Assembly (NCBI RefSeq): GCF_000002985.6
Contig: NC_003284.9
Location: forward strand, 3,348,001-3,412,000
Reading direction: 5' to 3'
DNA length: 64,000 nucleotides
DNA from: Caenorhabditis elegans
Lineage: Eukaryota > Nematoda > Chromadorea > Rhabditida > Rhabditidae
A program made the translations under genes and the position numbers. Position 1 is the stretch's first letter. Every line of letters starts with the position of its first letter. The notes under the pieces were generated by a model that was not told the origin of the DNA, searched no databases, and worked only from the letters and a program-made list of their open reading frames with translations. Below, piece by piece: positions 12,349-24,000 of the stretch.

Positions 12349-13204
12349 AATTGATACTCACAAATATTTGAAAGTTACCCCTACCTTAATTCATATCATA
12401 ATCATTAAATTCAAAACAACAAAAGATGTATGCCCATGTCTTGTTTTTCAGTATTTCTATTTTGCATTCCCTGTGATCTCCAATTCTGGTATGAGTGGCG
12501 CCCTCACAATGAACTTAATTGCATTATACGTTTTTTTCTATCGAAGGTATTGTTCAATTTCTAATTCTAAAGAGAGTATGGTCTGTAATTAAAATTTGTT
12601 TCATGCAATCAATCCTTTTAAGACTTGTAAAACATTGGTCTCGTATCATTTTCTAAATATTGCTTTTTCATTTTTCTTCCCTTCGAAATTTTTTATAATA
12701 ATCTTGATGTTACTTCTTTTTTTTGTAGCATTTTTTTGATAAAACAGTATGATCAATAAATTTTCAATTTTCAATAGTGAATTTTGTTTTGCCACAAAGT
12801 GATTGCCCATCCAGGAAGATTGACCCACTCAGGACACCAACCTGCCATCGAATGGTACCCGGCTAGGCTGAGCAGTCCTCGGAGTTGTCTCATATTGGTT
12901 GGGATTCGGCCTGAAAACTTATAAGATGTACATTGCCGGCTAATATTCTATTGGCTTTCGGATGCTTAAGTTGTTCAAAAATTGTAACTCAAATGCTGTG
13001 ATAGCTATCAAAAAAAATTCTACTAACACAGTTTGTTATGTTGTCATAATCAGTTAACTCGATTCCGGGAAGAGTTTTAGCAGCTGACATCCAGAGGGTC
13101 TGTTTTGGACTAGAATTAGTAAGCGATCCACAACTTTGAAGCTAGGCGTTCATGAAACAAAGTTCCTTTTTCGGACTAAAACACCAAATTACCTTTTTAA
13201 ATGT
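12349..13204. other. 3' flanks between convergent genes
   Basis: This is the gap between the small membrane-protein gene (plus) and the dehydrogenase gene (minus). It contains AT-rich sequence and short spurious frames. Nothing coding was found. Confidence 0.5.
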
Positions 13205-14345
13205 TTAAAAAAAATTGACTAAAGAAATAGGTTTTGTTACAAATCTTCCTACGCATATTTGCGATTCTAGTAAACTTTTTAGATCGTTTTTTAAATTACC
13301 GTCAATATCAGTATAAGAGTAATAGTTCCCCATATCAGTTGTGATTAATGTTGATCCATTCCAATACTTCTTCTTCGGATCAGCAGCAATTGCCACCACA
13401 GCTTTTCCGCAATACTCGGTTGATTCTCCGTTTAGGAACATTTTGTTTTCCGTCTAAAACCTTTCAATAGACTATTTTTTGAACATTAATTTTGCGGTTA
13501 CCGCGCCCCAAGATCCTGCAGATGTTTCAATCATATTTGTGATAAGCTCAGTTTTAACTGCCGAAGGCCAAAGTGAGATTACAGTAATGCCAGTGTCCTG
13601 CAACTCTTGTGCCATATCCGAAGACATTCTGTCAAGTGCCATTTTTCCAACACCATAGGCGACGGTGAACAAGTACCTGAATTAACTAGGTTTTGTAAAA
13701 TAAATATTAATTTGTAATGAAACTGACATTATTCCACCCAGCGAGCTGATATTCACAATCAGACCTTTCATCCCATTCTTCCTCATTATACGAGTACCGT
13801 ATACACTGCAATAGTATTGGTTGCGAAGTCCCACATTGTTGATGTCATCCCAAATTTCTGGATCTCGTTCAAAAAATTTTCGGGTATCTCCTGATCCGCA
13901 TTTCTGAATTAAATTTATATTTAAAAAATTTACAAACCATGAAAAAATTAATTAATAAAAGAAACCAATGACAACTTACAGTCACTGCGGAAAATGCATT
14001 GTTCACTAGAATATCCAATTGGTTATCGGTTTCACTTGCAACTTCATCGAAGAATTTTTCCACTTCATCCATATTACTGTGGTCGACATATCGAACATGA
14101 CAAATTCCACCACGTTTCCTACATTCTTCAGCGGTCCCCTCCAATGTTGGAAGATAGGTTAGCTCCGAAGAAAGAGTTTTAGATGGTGCACGTCCAGTAA
14201 TGTACAAGGTACATCCAGCTTCCGCAAGTTGAAGAGCAACTCCTGTTAAATTGGCTCATTATAACAAGATGATACCTTTCAACATACCTCTTCCACATCC
14301 TCTCGAAGCTCCGGTAACGATGGCGATTTTACTTTTAAGAGACAT
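13205..14345 (-). CDS. Short-chain dehydrogenase/reductase, DHRS1-like
   Basis: Five exons: 14288-14345, 13980-14242, 13728-13903, 13502-13676, 13205-13453, giving 306 aa, close to the length of human DHRS1 (about 313). The NAD(P)-binding motif TGASRGCGRG is at residues 11-20, the NNA motif at about 100-102, the catalytic serine in NISS (160/161) and the catalytic YGVGK at 173-177. Downstream, ESTEYCGKAVVAIAADP matches the C-terminal part of DHRS1-type enzymes. The family reduces or oxidises alcohol and carbonyl groups on steroids, lipids or xenobiotics; the worm substrate is unknown. A TTATTAG acceptor just before the ATG suggests trans-splicing. The last intron (48 bases, 13454-13501) opens at GTAACC; skipping that splice would meet a stop at 13472. 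Confidence 0.88.
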
Positions 14346-14936
14346 GCCTAATAAAAGACGATTATTTATGTCTCCACCCTATTCCTTTTAAACTACTTTG
14401 TTTTTGCTCTTTGTTGCCATTTTTCTCAAAAGGGCAACATTTTTTTGTCAATTTTGATTGATGTATAAGTGTTGTTTGGTGTAAACTGTCTGTCTGAAAG
14501 ATTTAATCAAACGCGTTCACTGGTGAAAAACATTTAAAAGTGCAGAAACTTCTCCAAAGTGCAAGTGCTGGCCCTCTAATCATGGTTTTTATTTCGGAAA
14601 AAAAAGAAAAAAAAACGATAAGACTAGCTGATTGACATGTGGTTTATTTTTTTGTAGTACATACATGGGTTATTATATACCAAAAGCAAATGTCAAAAAT
14701 AAATCAAAGAATTGAATTTATCAACTTAGAGTTGAATTGAACGCTCAATATTACACTATTATGCAAAAAATCATTACTTATACATAAAAAATACAGTTCG
14801 AATGTCAATAGTTTGTAGTTTTTGTAGTCTGCGAAGTTTTGGTTCATGAAGGGATATTTGTTCAGGGTTAGTGAGAAGATATGGTCGGGGTACTGTAGTA
14901 GTACTGTAGAAGTACTGTAGTTTGGGAAAAATTGAC
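14346..14936. other. Upstream of the dehydrogenase gene; GTACTGTAG repeats
   Basis: Promoter side of the minus-strand dehydrogenase. AT-rich. At about 14889-14922 the motif GTACTGTAG/AGTACTGTAG occurs three times in tandem, a common worm simple repeat. No gene was found. Confidence 0.5.
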
Positions 14937-15036
14937 TTTCTTCAAAGTTATGCAAACTAAATAAATCTCCGAATAAAAAAATGCGGTCATAAATACGCCT
15001 GAATGTCAGTTTTTCTGATTGAACTGGAAACTTCTG
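14937..15036 (+). repeat. Left part of a dispersed repeat unit, split by the fold-back element
   Basis: The block beginning TTCAAAGTTATGCAAACTAA and ending GGAAACTTCTG matches blocks at about 17683-17770 and 17880-17912 in the same orientation. It is cut at 15036 by the fold-back element. Confidence 0.65.
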
Positions 15037-15049
15037 GGCAAATACTGAA

Positions 15050-15203
15050 ATACTACCTTGTGTTAATACTACTTTTGCTTGAATACTACTATTGCTAGAA
15101 TACTACCTTTGCTAGAATACTACCAAATTGCTAGAATACTACTATTGCTAGAATACTGCCATTGCTAAAATACTACTTTTGTTGCTTAAATACTACCTTT
15201 TCA
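15050..15203 (+). repeat. 15-base-class tandem repeat in left fold-back arm
   Basis: Eight or so degenerate copies of AATACTACYNTTGCTWG sit near the outer end of the left arm. The mirror copy lies at about 17405-17550 in the right arm. Confidence 0.75.
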
Positions 15204-17404
15204 GAAAATTTTATAATTTTATTCATTTTTTCATTGGAATTCTTATTAAGTACTATTTCTGGTCAGATATTTTGAATAAGAAATAATTCACACAGCATTT
15301 TGTATTGTGTTAAGCACTAAAAGTGGCTTGAACGGTTTTATTTTGGGATCCAATAGGAGAGTATTAATTTGTAGTGAAATAGGTTTAAATTAAGCTGTGG
15401 ACCGTTCTCACAAAAATACTCCGATTTCAAAAATTGCCAATTTGTGATTGAAATGGTTGTAAAACAACAATAAACTAATTGCAGAATTCAAATATTTCTT
15501 CCCAGAGTGAGGTTGTAAATACCCACACTTGTTCATAGTTTTACGACTACATATCGTCTCCTTTTTGTTTTGATGACACACAGTTATGGCTAACTGATTC
15601 AAACATATAGCTACTAAAGTATTTCACTTTCAAACACTATATCTACAAGCAAACATATTTGCTTATCAATATCAGCCATATTGGACACCTTAAAAACAAA
15701 CTCTCACGATGGCTGAAGAAAAACTTTTTTTTTTGAATTTTTCAAGTTTTTTTTTAAGTTTAGGTATTAATTTGCTCTGATTTATCAAGATATTAAACAG
15801 CTATTTGATTTTTTCATACAATCTGGTTTGTCGCCTATTGATGGCGCTCTGTTCATAATCCCAAAAAAAACTTACAATTAGAAAAGTTATTTTCAACTTT
15901 GAACGGTGTTTACTCAAGAAACTTAAAAGTTAGAAAAAATTAAATATTGCAATACTGATAAACACACTACGAGCTACATTTCTGGTGTTAACCATTTTCC
16001 TGTATCTCTTCTGGTTTCTGAGCTACGTTGTGTTTATATACTCAGACGCTGTTAAAATTTCATTTCATACTATTCCAAACTCTAGCCTGTAGCTCAAATT
16101 TCAGTTGTCTAATAAAAATTCTGTCAACTGACAAAACATTTGTCGCACTATTTGGCACATTTGGTTTACTGCGAATAATGTCAAATGGTGTATTCTTGCA
16201 GACTTATGTTCAATTTGAGACAAAAACAACATAAATTGTAAAATTTCACTCTTTCAGGTTTCTTCACGGATACACAATGCGGATACGTAGAGAGAAGTTT
16301 TAATTGATTAAGAAATAAAATTATTTTCATATAAGTTTTTAATTGTTTCTTTAAAATTATGCTCACCATTTTTTCGCAAACTCATCTTGTGTAATTGAGC
16401 ATACATAATTATGTAAGAATACACAATTTTGCATTACTCACATTAGAAAAATGTTCAAAATTAAAAACCAGATGTTTTGTCAGTTGACTGTTTTTTGATT
16501 AGACAACTGAACTTTGAATTACAGGCCAGAATGTGTAATAGCATGATGTGAAATTTTAACAGTGTCTGAGTGCATAAACACAACGTAACTCAGCAACCGA
16601 AAGAGATACAGGAAAATGGTTAACTGAAGAAATGAATGTAGCTTTTAACACGTTTATTAATTTTGTAATGTTTTATTTCTTCTACTTTTTAAGTTTCTTA
16701 AATGAGCGCCGTTCAAATTTAAAAATAACTTTTCCTAGCCTTTTTTGAGATTGAGCATCATCAACATGCGACAACAAGAATGTATGAAAATATCAAATAG
16801 TTGTTTAATGTCTTGATACATCAGAGCAAATTAATACCTAAACTTTAAAAAAAACTTGAAAAATTCAAAAAAAAAGTTTCTTAAGCCATCGTGAGAGTTT
16901 GAAGATGGGATATGTTTTTAAGGTGTCCAATATGGCTGATATTGATAAGAAAAAATATTTTTGCTTGTAGATATAGTGTTTGAAAGTGAAATACTTTAGT
17001 AGCTATATGTTTGAATCAGTTAGCCATAACTGTGTGTCATCAAAACAAAAAGGAGACGATATGTAGTCGTAAAACTATGAACAAGTGTGGGTGTTTACAA
17101 CCTCACTCTGGGAAGAAATATTTGAATTCTGCAATTAGTTTATTGTTGTTTTACAACCATTTCAATCACGAATAGCTAACAACTAAAAGCGGAGTTACTT
17201 TTTGAGAACGGTCCACAGCTTAATTTAAATCAATTTCACTACAAATGAATACTCTCGAATTTGATCCCAAAATAAAACCGATCAAGCCACTTCTACAATA
17301 CAAAATGCTGTGTGAATTATTTCTTATTCAAAATATCTGACCAGAAATAGTACTTAATAAGAATTCCAATGAAAAAATGAATAAAATTAAAAAATTTTCT
17401 GAAA

Positions 17405-17550
17405 AGGTAGTATTTAAGCAACAAAAGTAGTATTTTAGCAATTGCAGTATTCTAGCAATAGTAGTATTCTAGCAATTTGGTAGTATTCTAGCAAAGGTAG
17501 TATTCTAGCAATAGTAGTATTCAAGCAAAAGTAGTATTAACACAAGGTAG
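17405..17550 (-). repeat. 15-base-class tandem repeat in right fold-back arm
   Basis: This is the inverse copy of the left-arm array, with the unit TAGCAAWRGTAGTATTC and the same order of variant units. It suggests the array was there before or during formation of the palindrome. Confidence 0.75.
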
Positions 17551-17566
17551 TATTTCAGTATTTGCC

Positions 17567-17912
17567 AAACTTCTGGCACCTAGAAAAAACTTGTAATTAA
17601 ATTCTGAAAGCTCTTGAAAACTGAAACAAGTCCACAAAGAAACGTTTTCAAAAAAGTTCATTTTAAGTCAGATATTAATTTTCAAAGTTATGCAAACTAA
17701 ATAAATCTCCCAACAAAAAAATGCGGTCATTTATTTGCCTGAAGATCAGTTGTTTTTATTGAACTGGAAGCATCTTCCACCTAGAAGCTTTTTGTAATTA
17801 AATTCTGAAAGCTCTTGAAATTTGAAACAAGTCCCCAAAGAAACATTTTCAAAAAAGTTCATTTTAAGTCAGATATTAATTTTCAAAGTTATGCAAACTA
17901 AATAAATCTCAC
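17567..17912 (+). repeat. Tandem repeat of about 200 bases, partial second copy
   Basis: The block with CACCTAGAA, TTGTAATTAAATTCTGAAAG, CAAGTCC, AAAGTTCATTTTAAGTCAG and GTTATGCAAACTAAATAAAT occurs from about 17577 and again from about 17778. The second copy breaks off at 17912 where the satellite begins. The fold-back element sits in an extra copy of the same unit on its left. Confidence 0.65.
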
Positions 17913-17930
17913 ATTAAAAAGCTAAGGCGG

Positions 17931-18136
17931 AGCTATAGCTCAGCTTTAGCTCAGCTATGTCTCAGCTATAGCTCAGCTTTAGCTCAGCTATGTCTCAGCT
18001 GTAGCTCAGCTTTAGCTCAGCTATGTCTCAGCTATAGCTCAGATATGTCCCAGCTATAGCTCAGCTATGGCTCAGCTATAGCTCAGCTATGGCTCAGCTA
18101 TAGCTCAGCTATAGCTCAGCTATGGCTCAGCTATAG
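17931..18136 (+). repeat. AGCTATRGCTC satellite
   Basis: About 206 bases of near-perfect tandem repeats of a 12-base-class unit (AGCTATAGCTC, AGCTATGGCTC, AGCTTTAGCTC, AGCTATGTCTC variants), followed directly by an (AT)n run to about 18149. The unit contains AGCT and TATAGCTC, so it is partly self-complementary. Confidence 0.85.
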
Positions 18137-18149
18137 ATATATATATATA

Positions 18150-18478
18150 CTTTCTTTTAAGCAGAAAAAGTACATTTTCAGGCCTATTTTAGGAGCACAT
18201 TTTAAAATAGAATGGAATAAAAAATTAGTAGATTTACCAAACTTTGAAAATTAATATCTGGCTTCAAACTAACTTTTTTGAAAATCCCCGTAGCCATTTT
18301 ATTGCAAATTTTTTGATCTTTCAGAATTTAAAAACAGCATTAAAAAAACTTAAATTTTGTGATCTTTCAGAATTTAAAAGCGGCATTTTAAAAACTTCCA
18401 TAATCGCCGAGTTTAAGCAGAAAAAGTACATTTTCAGGCCTATTTTAGGAGCACATTTTAAAATAGAATGGACCCCCT
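18150..18478. repeat. Duplicated 60-base block flanking inverted repeat fragment
   Basis: TTTAAGCAGAAAAAGTACAT through AAAATAGAATGGA occurs at about 18156-18214 and again at about 18411-18471, nearly identical. Between them, ACTTTGAAAATTAATATCTG is an inverted copy of part of the 200-base unit to the left. TTTTGATCTTTCAGAATTTA-like blocks also repeat near 18311 and 18358. Confidence 0.65.
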
Positions 18479-18479
18479 A

Positions 18480-21084
18480 GAGTACCTAGGGTGGAAGTTT
18501 AAGCTCAAGAAAGTTACGCTAAGCTACTTAAACTTTTTCAGTGTCAAGTCTTCAATGTTGTTTCGAATTTTATTTTTATTTTGACCTTACTAAAACATCA
18601 CGACTGTTTCAAAAACAATTATAGAACCTTCAAAACAAACAAAACAAATATACGCCCGAAAAGTGCACGTTTCAAATTTGACGACTTCAAAAATCAAGTC
18701 AACTTTTACAAAATGAATTACCGCGTACTGTAAAAAAATTTTATAATTGGTCGGACCCGAATTTTCAACGAAACAAAAAAAACCGAACTACCCTCGAAAT
18801 ACAAATCAGATCTAATCGTGCGAACTCAGAAAAACCTTTTCGCATATAAATCAGTTCTTTGGGAACCAATGTACATTGCAAAAAATGAAGACTCGTGCAT
18901 CCGAATGCAATAATTGACGTACGAGATAGTAGTGGATGCGGCGGGTAACTCAGGGAGTCAGACGAAAAACCGGAAACGAATCGCATATGACTGGAGATTT
19001 CGGCCCAATGGGGCAACAGTTTGTTCCAATTTCTTTTTCGCACTGATCTTTTGTTAGACTCTACCGCCGATGGTTCAATTTTCACAAATCCGTTTCAATT
19101 ATTAGGATCGACTGAGTCAGTGAATCAGGTTTAGTGAGCGACAAAGAATCATAACAAATGTTGTCGCTGGTAATCTCCTATTGTCGGTTACATGATGAGT
19201 ATGTCTATTTATGAGCCGACATGGTTTTTTTTCCATCACCAAACATTCGTTTCATTTCCCTTCGAGTATTCATTTTCCAGTTCGGTTTTTTGTCGGTTTG
19301 ATAATTCTTTAAAAGTATTGGTCAGACGCGGATAACAGAGATCTACATTCTGTCACTTTTCAAAAATGCAGTTGTGTTCCTTTTTGTGGAAAATGGAAAA
19401 TACATCCATTATAGAGACCACTCTTTTTTACATAGCTTGTGCCTTTAGGGTCCCCAGACGTCTTCGAAAATTATTTTCTCCGAAATACACTGCGTTTTGA
19501 CTTTGGGAATGCTCTTGGATTTTTATAGAATAACTTCATACCTTATTAGAAGTCGTTTATAGATTAATCCTCTTTTGGAATCTATACTGTAAATTGTTGT
19601 TTTTCTAGCGAGTCTAATTTTCACATATTTTCAACTAAAGTTAAAATCAAATTTTTTTTTATTTGTACTGAAAATCAAAGAAAATCAATGGATTTTTCTA
19701 TGTGTAATTTCAATTTTATTTCAACTTGATGTCAAGTGAACTCAGAAATGTTTCAATTTTCCACCGCACCTTGTTAAACCAAATAACTGGAATGATGAGT
19801 ATTAAGCCGATTTTTTGAAAAGTTTTTGAACGGGTCACGGTCGTACCAAAGTGACGTGCACTGTCGATATATAAGTAATTTCATAAAACCGTTTGAAATT
19901 AGTACTCTCACTTGAGAAGTGAAATATTGATCTTTTTAAAGTAATAAAAAAAGTTTTTTGTCAGATATTTGATATTGGAAACATATTGTACAATGACTAA
20001 TTGTTTTTATATTCATATAATACTAGGCAAGATTTCAATTATCATATTTTAGCCACTGTTTAATACATTCCAATAACTGATGAATTGAAACTTACCAAAG
20101 TTTGGTCTTTATTTCCAAGATTAAAAAAAATCATAGCTACCTTATCCATCTATCAGTGTTGCTCGATATTGTTTAACTTTAACAGCTTCTCAGTTGCCGT
20201 TTGTTCTATCTAAAAATTGTCAACTGGTAAAATATTCTTCAAAGTAAGTAAAATTAAAACCTTCCAACGTGTAGTTGTCTGTTTCATTACTGACACAAAA
20301 ACTACGGTAGTTTGAATATCTACAATAGTCACGTTATTCGGACAATGTTAGAAATTGTAGTACGTAATCAGTTAAGCTGTTTCAATGCTATATGTTGCTC
20401 CAAATTTAACACATTTTTAAATATATAAAACTGCTCAGCCCATACTTTAAATTTGAAATTAAGGTTGCTCGCACCTTTATCATTACAATTATTAGAAAAA
20501 ATTGTGACGCTTTTTGTATTTTTATTTGTTTCTGTGTATCCGTTTCTTCAAATCGGATGTGTATAAAAACATTTCCGTAAAAAATTGGGTTCAATCGTTC
20601 AACCTATATTTTAAACCCCCCGTTTCAATTATAGTCTCTCTTTTTACACACAATAAAATAAAATCACCAAAATTTTTAATTGTCACCGTGTCTACCTTTC
20701 TCATACCCGATCATACTTGCCACCTATTTTACTTTCCGGTTCGGCTTTCAATTCAGTATCGTATTAACCTCCACTCGACAACTCTAGTAGTGCCGAATTG
20801 GGAACGTTGTCTCATAAATCGGATTTGAATTTGAAATTATATTATACCTAGCTACTCTGATGCAACGTCGTTTCTAAGTATATATTCCTCCCGGATATTC
20901 TAAATTAAAAGTTGAAAATTATTCCCGTGGCGCTGTAATATAGTTGTTTTTAAAAATAATGTATCAGCATCAGATTATTCCCGATTACTACTACCGATCA
21001 TATACACCGTATCGCGGGTGACTTTTTTTTTTAATTTTTGAGTTTCAAAATGTTTTCTAAAATGTACATTACAGACACCACTTC
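18480..21084. other. Intergenic DNA upstream of the phosphate cotransporter
   Basis: AT-rich, with no convincing gene. Frames at 18765-19085 (minus) and 20514-20828 (plus) lack domain patterns or splice support. The last part presumably holds the promoter of the SLC34 gene. An ACAG acceptor at 21071-21074, eleven bases before its ATG, may be a trans-splice site. Confidence 0.5.
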
Positions 21085-24000
21085 ATGCCGGGTGCAAGAG
21101 TTGGTGATGAAACCGAGCCGCCTGCACACAAGAAGAGCATAATCTCATGGACAAGTAAGTTTACCTGTTCTAGATTATTTGACTACTGTTTTTTTTTCCA
21201 GGTACACCTACAAAACACAAAGTGAAATACTACATAACATGTAGTTTTCTGATTTTTCTTATCCTACTTGTGCTTTTTATATATGTTTGTTCACTGGCGA
21301 ATATGTCCACTGCGTTTGGTCTACTTGGAAGTAGAGGACTGGGTTTGTGATTTTTTCACACTAATAACAGTTGGCTGAGTTGAGAGTTAATTGTTCAAAT
21401 TGTTCAATTATCTCGCCTCCACTTTTGAAAATGTTCAGTTTGAAACAGAAACAGGAACAGAACCGGATAAATGTTCCGGAACGATTTTTGTTCTTTAAAG
21501 TGCACTTATTTTTAGGAAAGGCTATTCAGGAATCACCTCTTATAAATGATCCGATATCAGCAGTTGTAGTTGGAATGTTAGCAACAGTGGTTTTACAATC
21601 AGCGACCACTACTACAAATATATTGGTCACCATGGTTGCTGCAAATAGTGAGAGAGAAAACGAAGCATAAAGTATAATTAACCAAACGTTTTAGTGATAA
21701 CTGTGCACGATGCGATACCTGTTATGATAGGTAGCGAGCTTGGCTCATCACTAGTCAATGCGATGGTCTCATTGGCATATTCTGGAAAACCTGAACAGTT
21801 TCGAAGAGCCTTTTCCGCTGCAATACTGGGAGATGTGTTTAATGTTTGTGGTTTATTCGTTATATTCCCTATGGAAATGTTTACTGGTCTCATTGAAAAA
21901 GTCTCCTGGTGGATTGTGGATCCATTGATTTCCGAGCAAGGTCTTAGTTTCAAAACGTTGGAGCTACTCACAGATCCAATTAACCAAGTTATACTCCAGG
22001 TAAGTTCTATCAGGTTGTCCCATAAGTTTTTGTACTATTTTTTTTGAAAAAAATTTATTTCTCTCAAGCGACAAGTAGTACTATTCACACAAGTATTCAC
22101 CATTAGTGTCCACCACTTGTTGCCATTTACTAGGTAACATCATGATGCCACGGGAGAAGAAATCCGGCGAACGCGATGAGAAGAAAGTGGAGAGTTCAGT
22201 TTTGAGATGCTCTTCGTCGTCGAATTGCTTGTCGCGCATGTAGTCACTGAGAGACAAGAACAAATGGTAGTCGGTTGGTGCAAGATCTGGAGAATATGGT
22301 GGATGCGGTAAAACAGTCCAACCAAGATCTTGCAGCTTTTGGAAAGTCTTCTTGGCGACATGAGGCCTAGCATTATCGTGAAGAAAATATAGTTTTTCAT
22401 ATTTTCCGTTGGTCTTTTCTGCAACTCGGTCCAATTGGGCACAATAGTAATCAGCAGTGATAGTTTTATTAGTTGGCAACAATTCCCAGTGCACGGGTCC
22501 TTGAACACCCCACCAGACACAGATCATAATCTTTTTTGGGTGAAGATCAGGCTTTGGCGTCGGTATTCCTTTCTCGCCGATCGGAAGCCATTGACGTTTT
22601 CTGGAATGGTTAACATAGAGCACCCACTTCTCATCTCCAGTAACCAGATTGTTCAGCCAATCGAACTTTCGACGAAAAGTTAGAAGTTGAGTACAAACGT
22701 TGACCCGAGTGAGCTTCTGTGATGCCGAAAGTTCATGAGGCACCCAAATTCCAAGTTTTGAAGTAAAACCAAGGCGACCCAAGTGACGTGCAATTGTGCT
22801 ATGACAACACTCAAGCTTCTCTTCCATTTCACGAAGACTAAGACGAGGCTCTTCCTCCACCAGCTTCACTAGGTCTTCTTCATTTAACTCTACCGGTCGC
22901 CCAGAACGTTCTATTTCTTCGAGACTGAAGTCGCCGTTCTTGAACTTTGAAACCAACTCTTTGCTGTATTATAAGAGAGTGCTCCCTCACCCATCGCACC
23001 GCATATGTTTCGTTCCGCTTCCATTGCTGAATGACCAAGACGAAATTCATAAAGAAGAAGCAATCTAACGTCTCGACGTTCAAGTTTGATGATTGTCATC
23101 GTGGCAAAGTAGAAATGGATGAAATGAATCTTTTCTGAAAGGGGACGACCCGACCTTGACACGACCTACGATGAAAAAATTTTAAAACTTTCTAGAAGTT
23201 TTGGAAAAATATTTGAAAAAAAGTACAAAAACTTATGGGACAACCTGATAAAAAGAAGTTTTGAAACCGTTGAATATTCTAGGTTAATGAAGTAGAACTT
23301 TTAAATGCTACAATCCGCCCAGAAATGTTTGAAGCTAACCATTCATTTGTTCAAAGGTGCAGTTTTACAAATGGAACACGAATCTATAATTGTAAGTTTA
23401 CAAGTTATGCAAAAAGTTCGGTGCCTCATGCTGGAATCGAACCAGCGACCTTCTGTTTACTAGACAGACGCTCTGCCACTGAGCCAATGAGGCGCATAAG
23501 AGAAACACTTTTCTCTCCGTAGAAATGCATGCCGCTAGCCAACTAACCGAACGACCGCCGAAAGGTTAGGGAAACGAGAGGAAGTCACATTGCAGGCCCC
23601 TACAATCATCTCTTCTCGCATACTTCCCTGTCTGACAAGAATATTGGATGGATTGTTTTGTTTGTCTCGATTTTCTGCCTCGTTATGTGTCTTGTGGGAA
23701 TTGTATACTTAATTCAGGTATCCCAAAATTCATGAAAGTTTGAAAAAAAAACAAAATCTCGTTTTCAGAAACTACTAGACGGGCATGCAGCAAATTACGT
23801 TCGAAACCTACTTTCAAAGCAATGCCCCGGAATGTGGAAGCCTTGTACTGGCTACCTCGTAATGCTAGTTGGACTTGTAGTCACCATATTGGTAGAACAT
23901 CAAAACCCCATACTTAGAAAAAGGTACACATTCTTTATTATTTAGATCCAATCAAACAGTATATTCTCGTCTTCACTGACTCCATTGGTCGGTAGCGGAG

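Larger units (their letters stand above)
15037..17566. mobile_element. 2.5-kb fold-back transposon with 9-base target duplication
   Basis: The left end GGCAAATACTGAAATACTAC is the exact inverse of the right end (GTAGTATTTCAGTATTTGCC at 17547-17566). Inverted similarity continues inward for roughly 1.1-1.2 kb per arm to a centre near 16300, with scattered substitutions and small indels, for example the arm blocks near 15615/16985 and 16030/16590. It is flanked by the direct repeat AAACTTCTG (15028-15036 and 17567-17575). Long terminal inverted repeats plus a 9-base duplication fit a non-autonomous Mutator-like (MULE) element; other superfamilies usually duplicate 2, 3, 5 or 8 bases. No transposase ORF is present. 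The arms carry short internal tandem repeats. Confidence 0.8.

Noticed and set aside
13454-13501. Premature stop at 13472 in the dehydrogenase, suggesting a pseudogene
   Set aside because: A 48-base intron with GT and TTTTAG ends removes it and restores phase.
17931-18136. Possible CRISPR-like array
   Set aside because: Units are contiguous with no spacers, and this is a nuclear animal genome; it is a simple satellite.
18765-19085. 106-codon open frame on the minus strand
   Set aside because: Composition is not coding-like, there is no domain, no splice context and no trans-splice acceptor at its start.
20514-20828. 104-codon plus frame upstream of SLC34
   Set aside because: AT-rich chance frame; it does not splice in phase to the SLC34 start and has no signal or domain.
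22435-22683. Plus-strand frame inside the mariner element
   Set aside because: It is the antisense shadow of the transposase.
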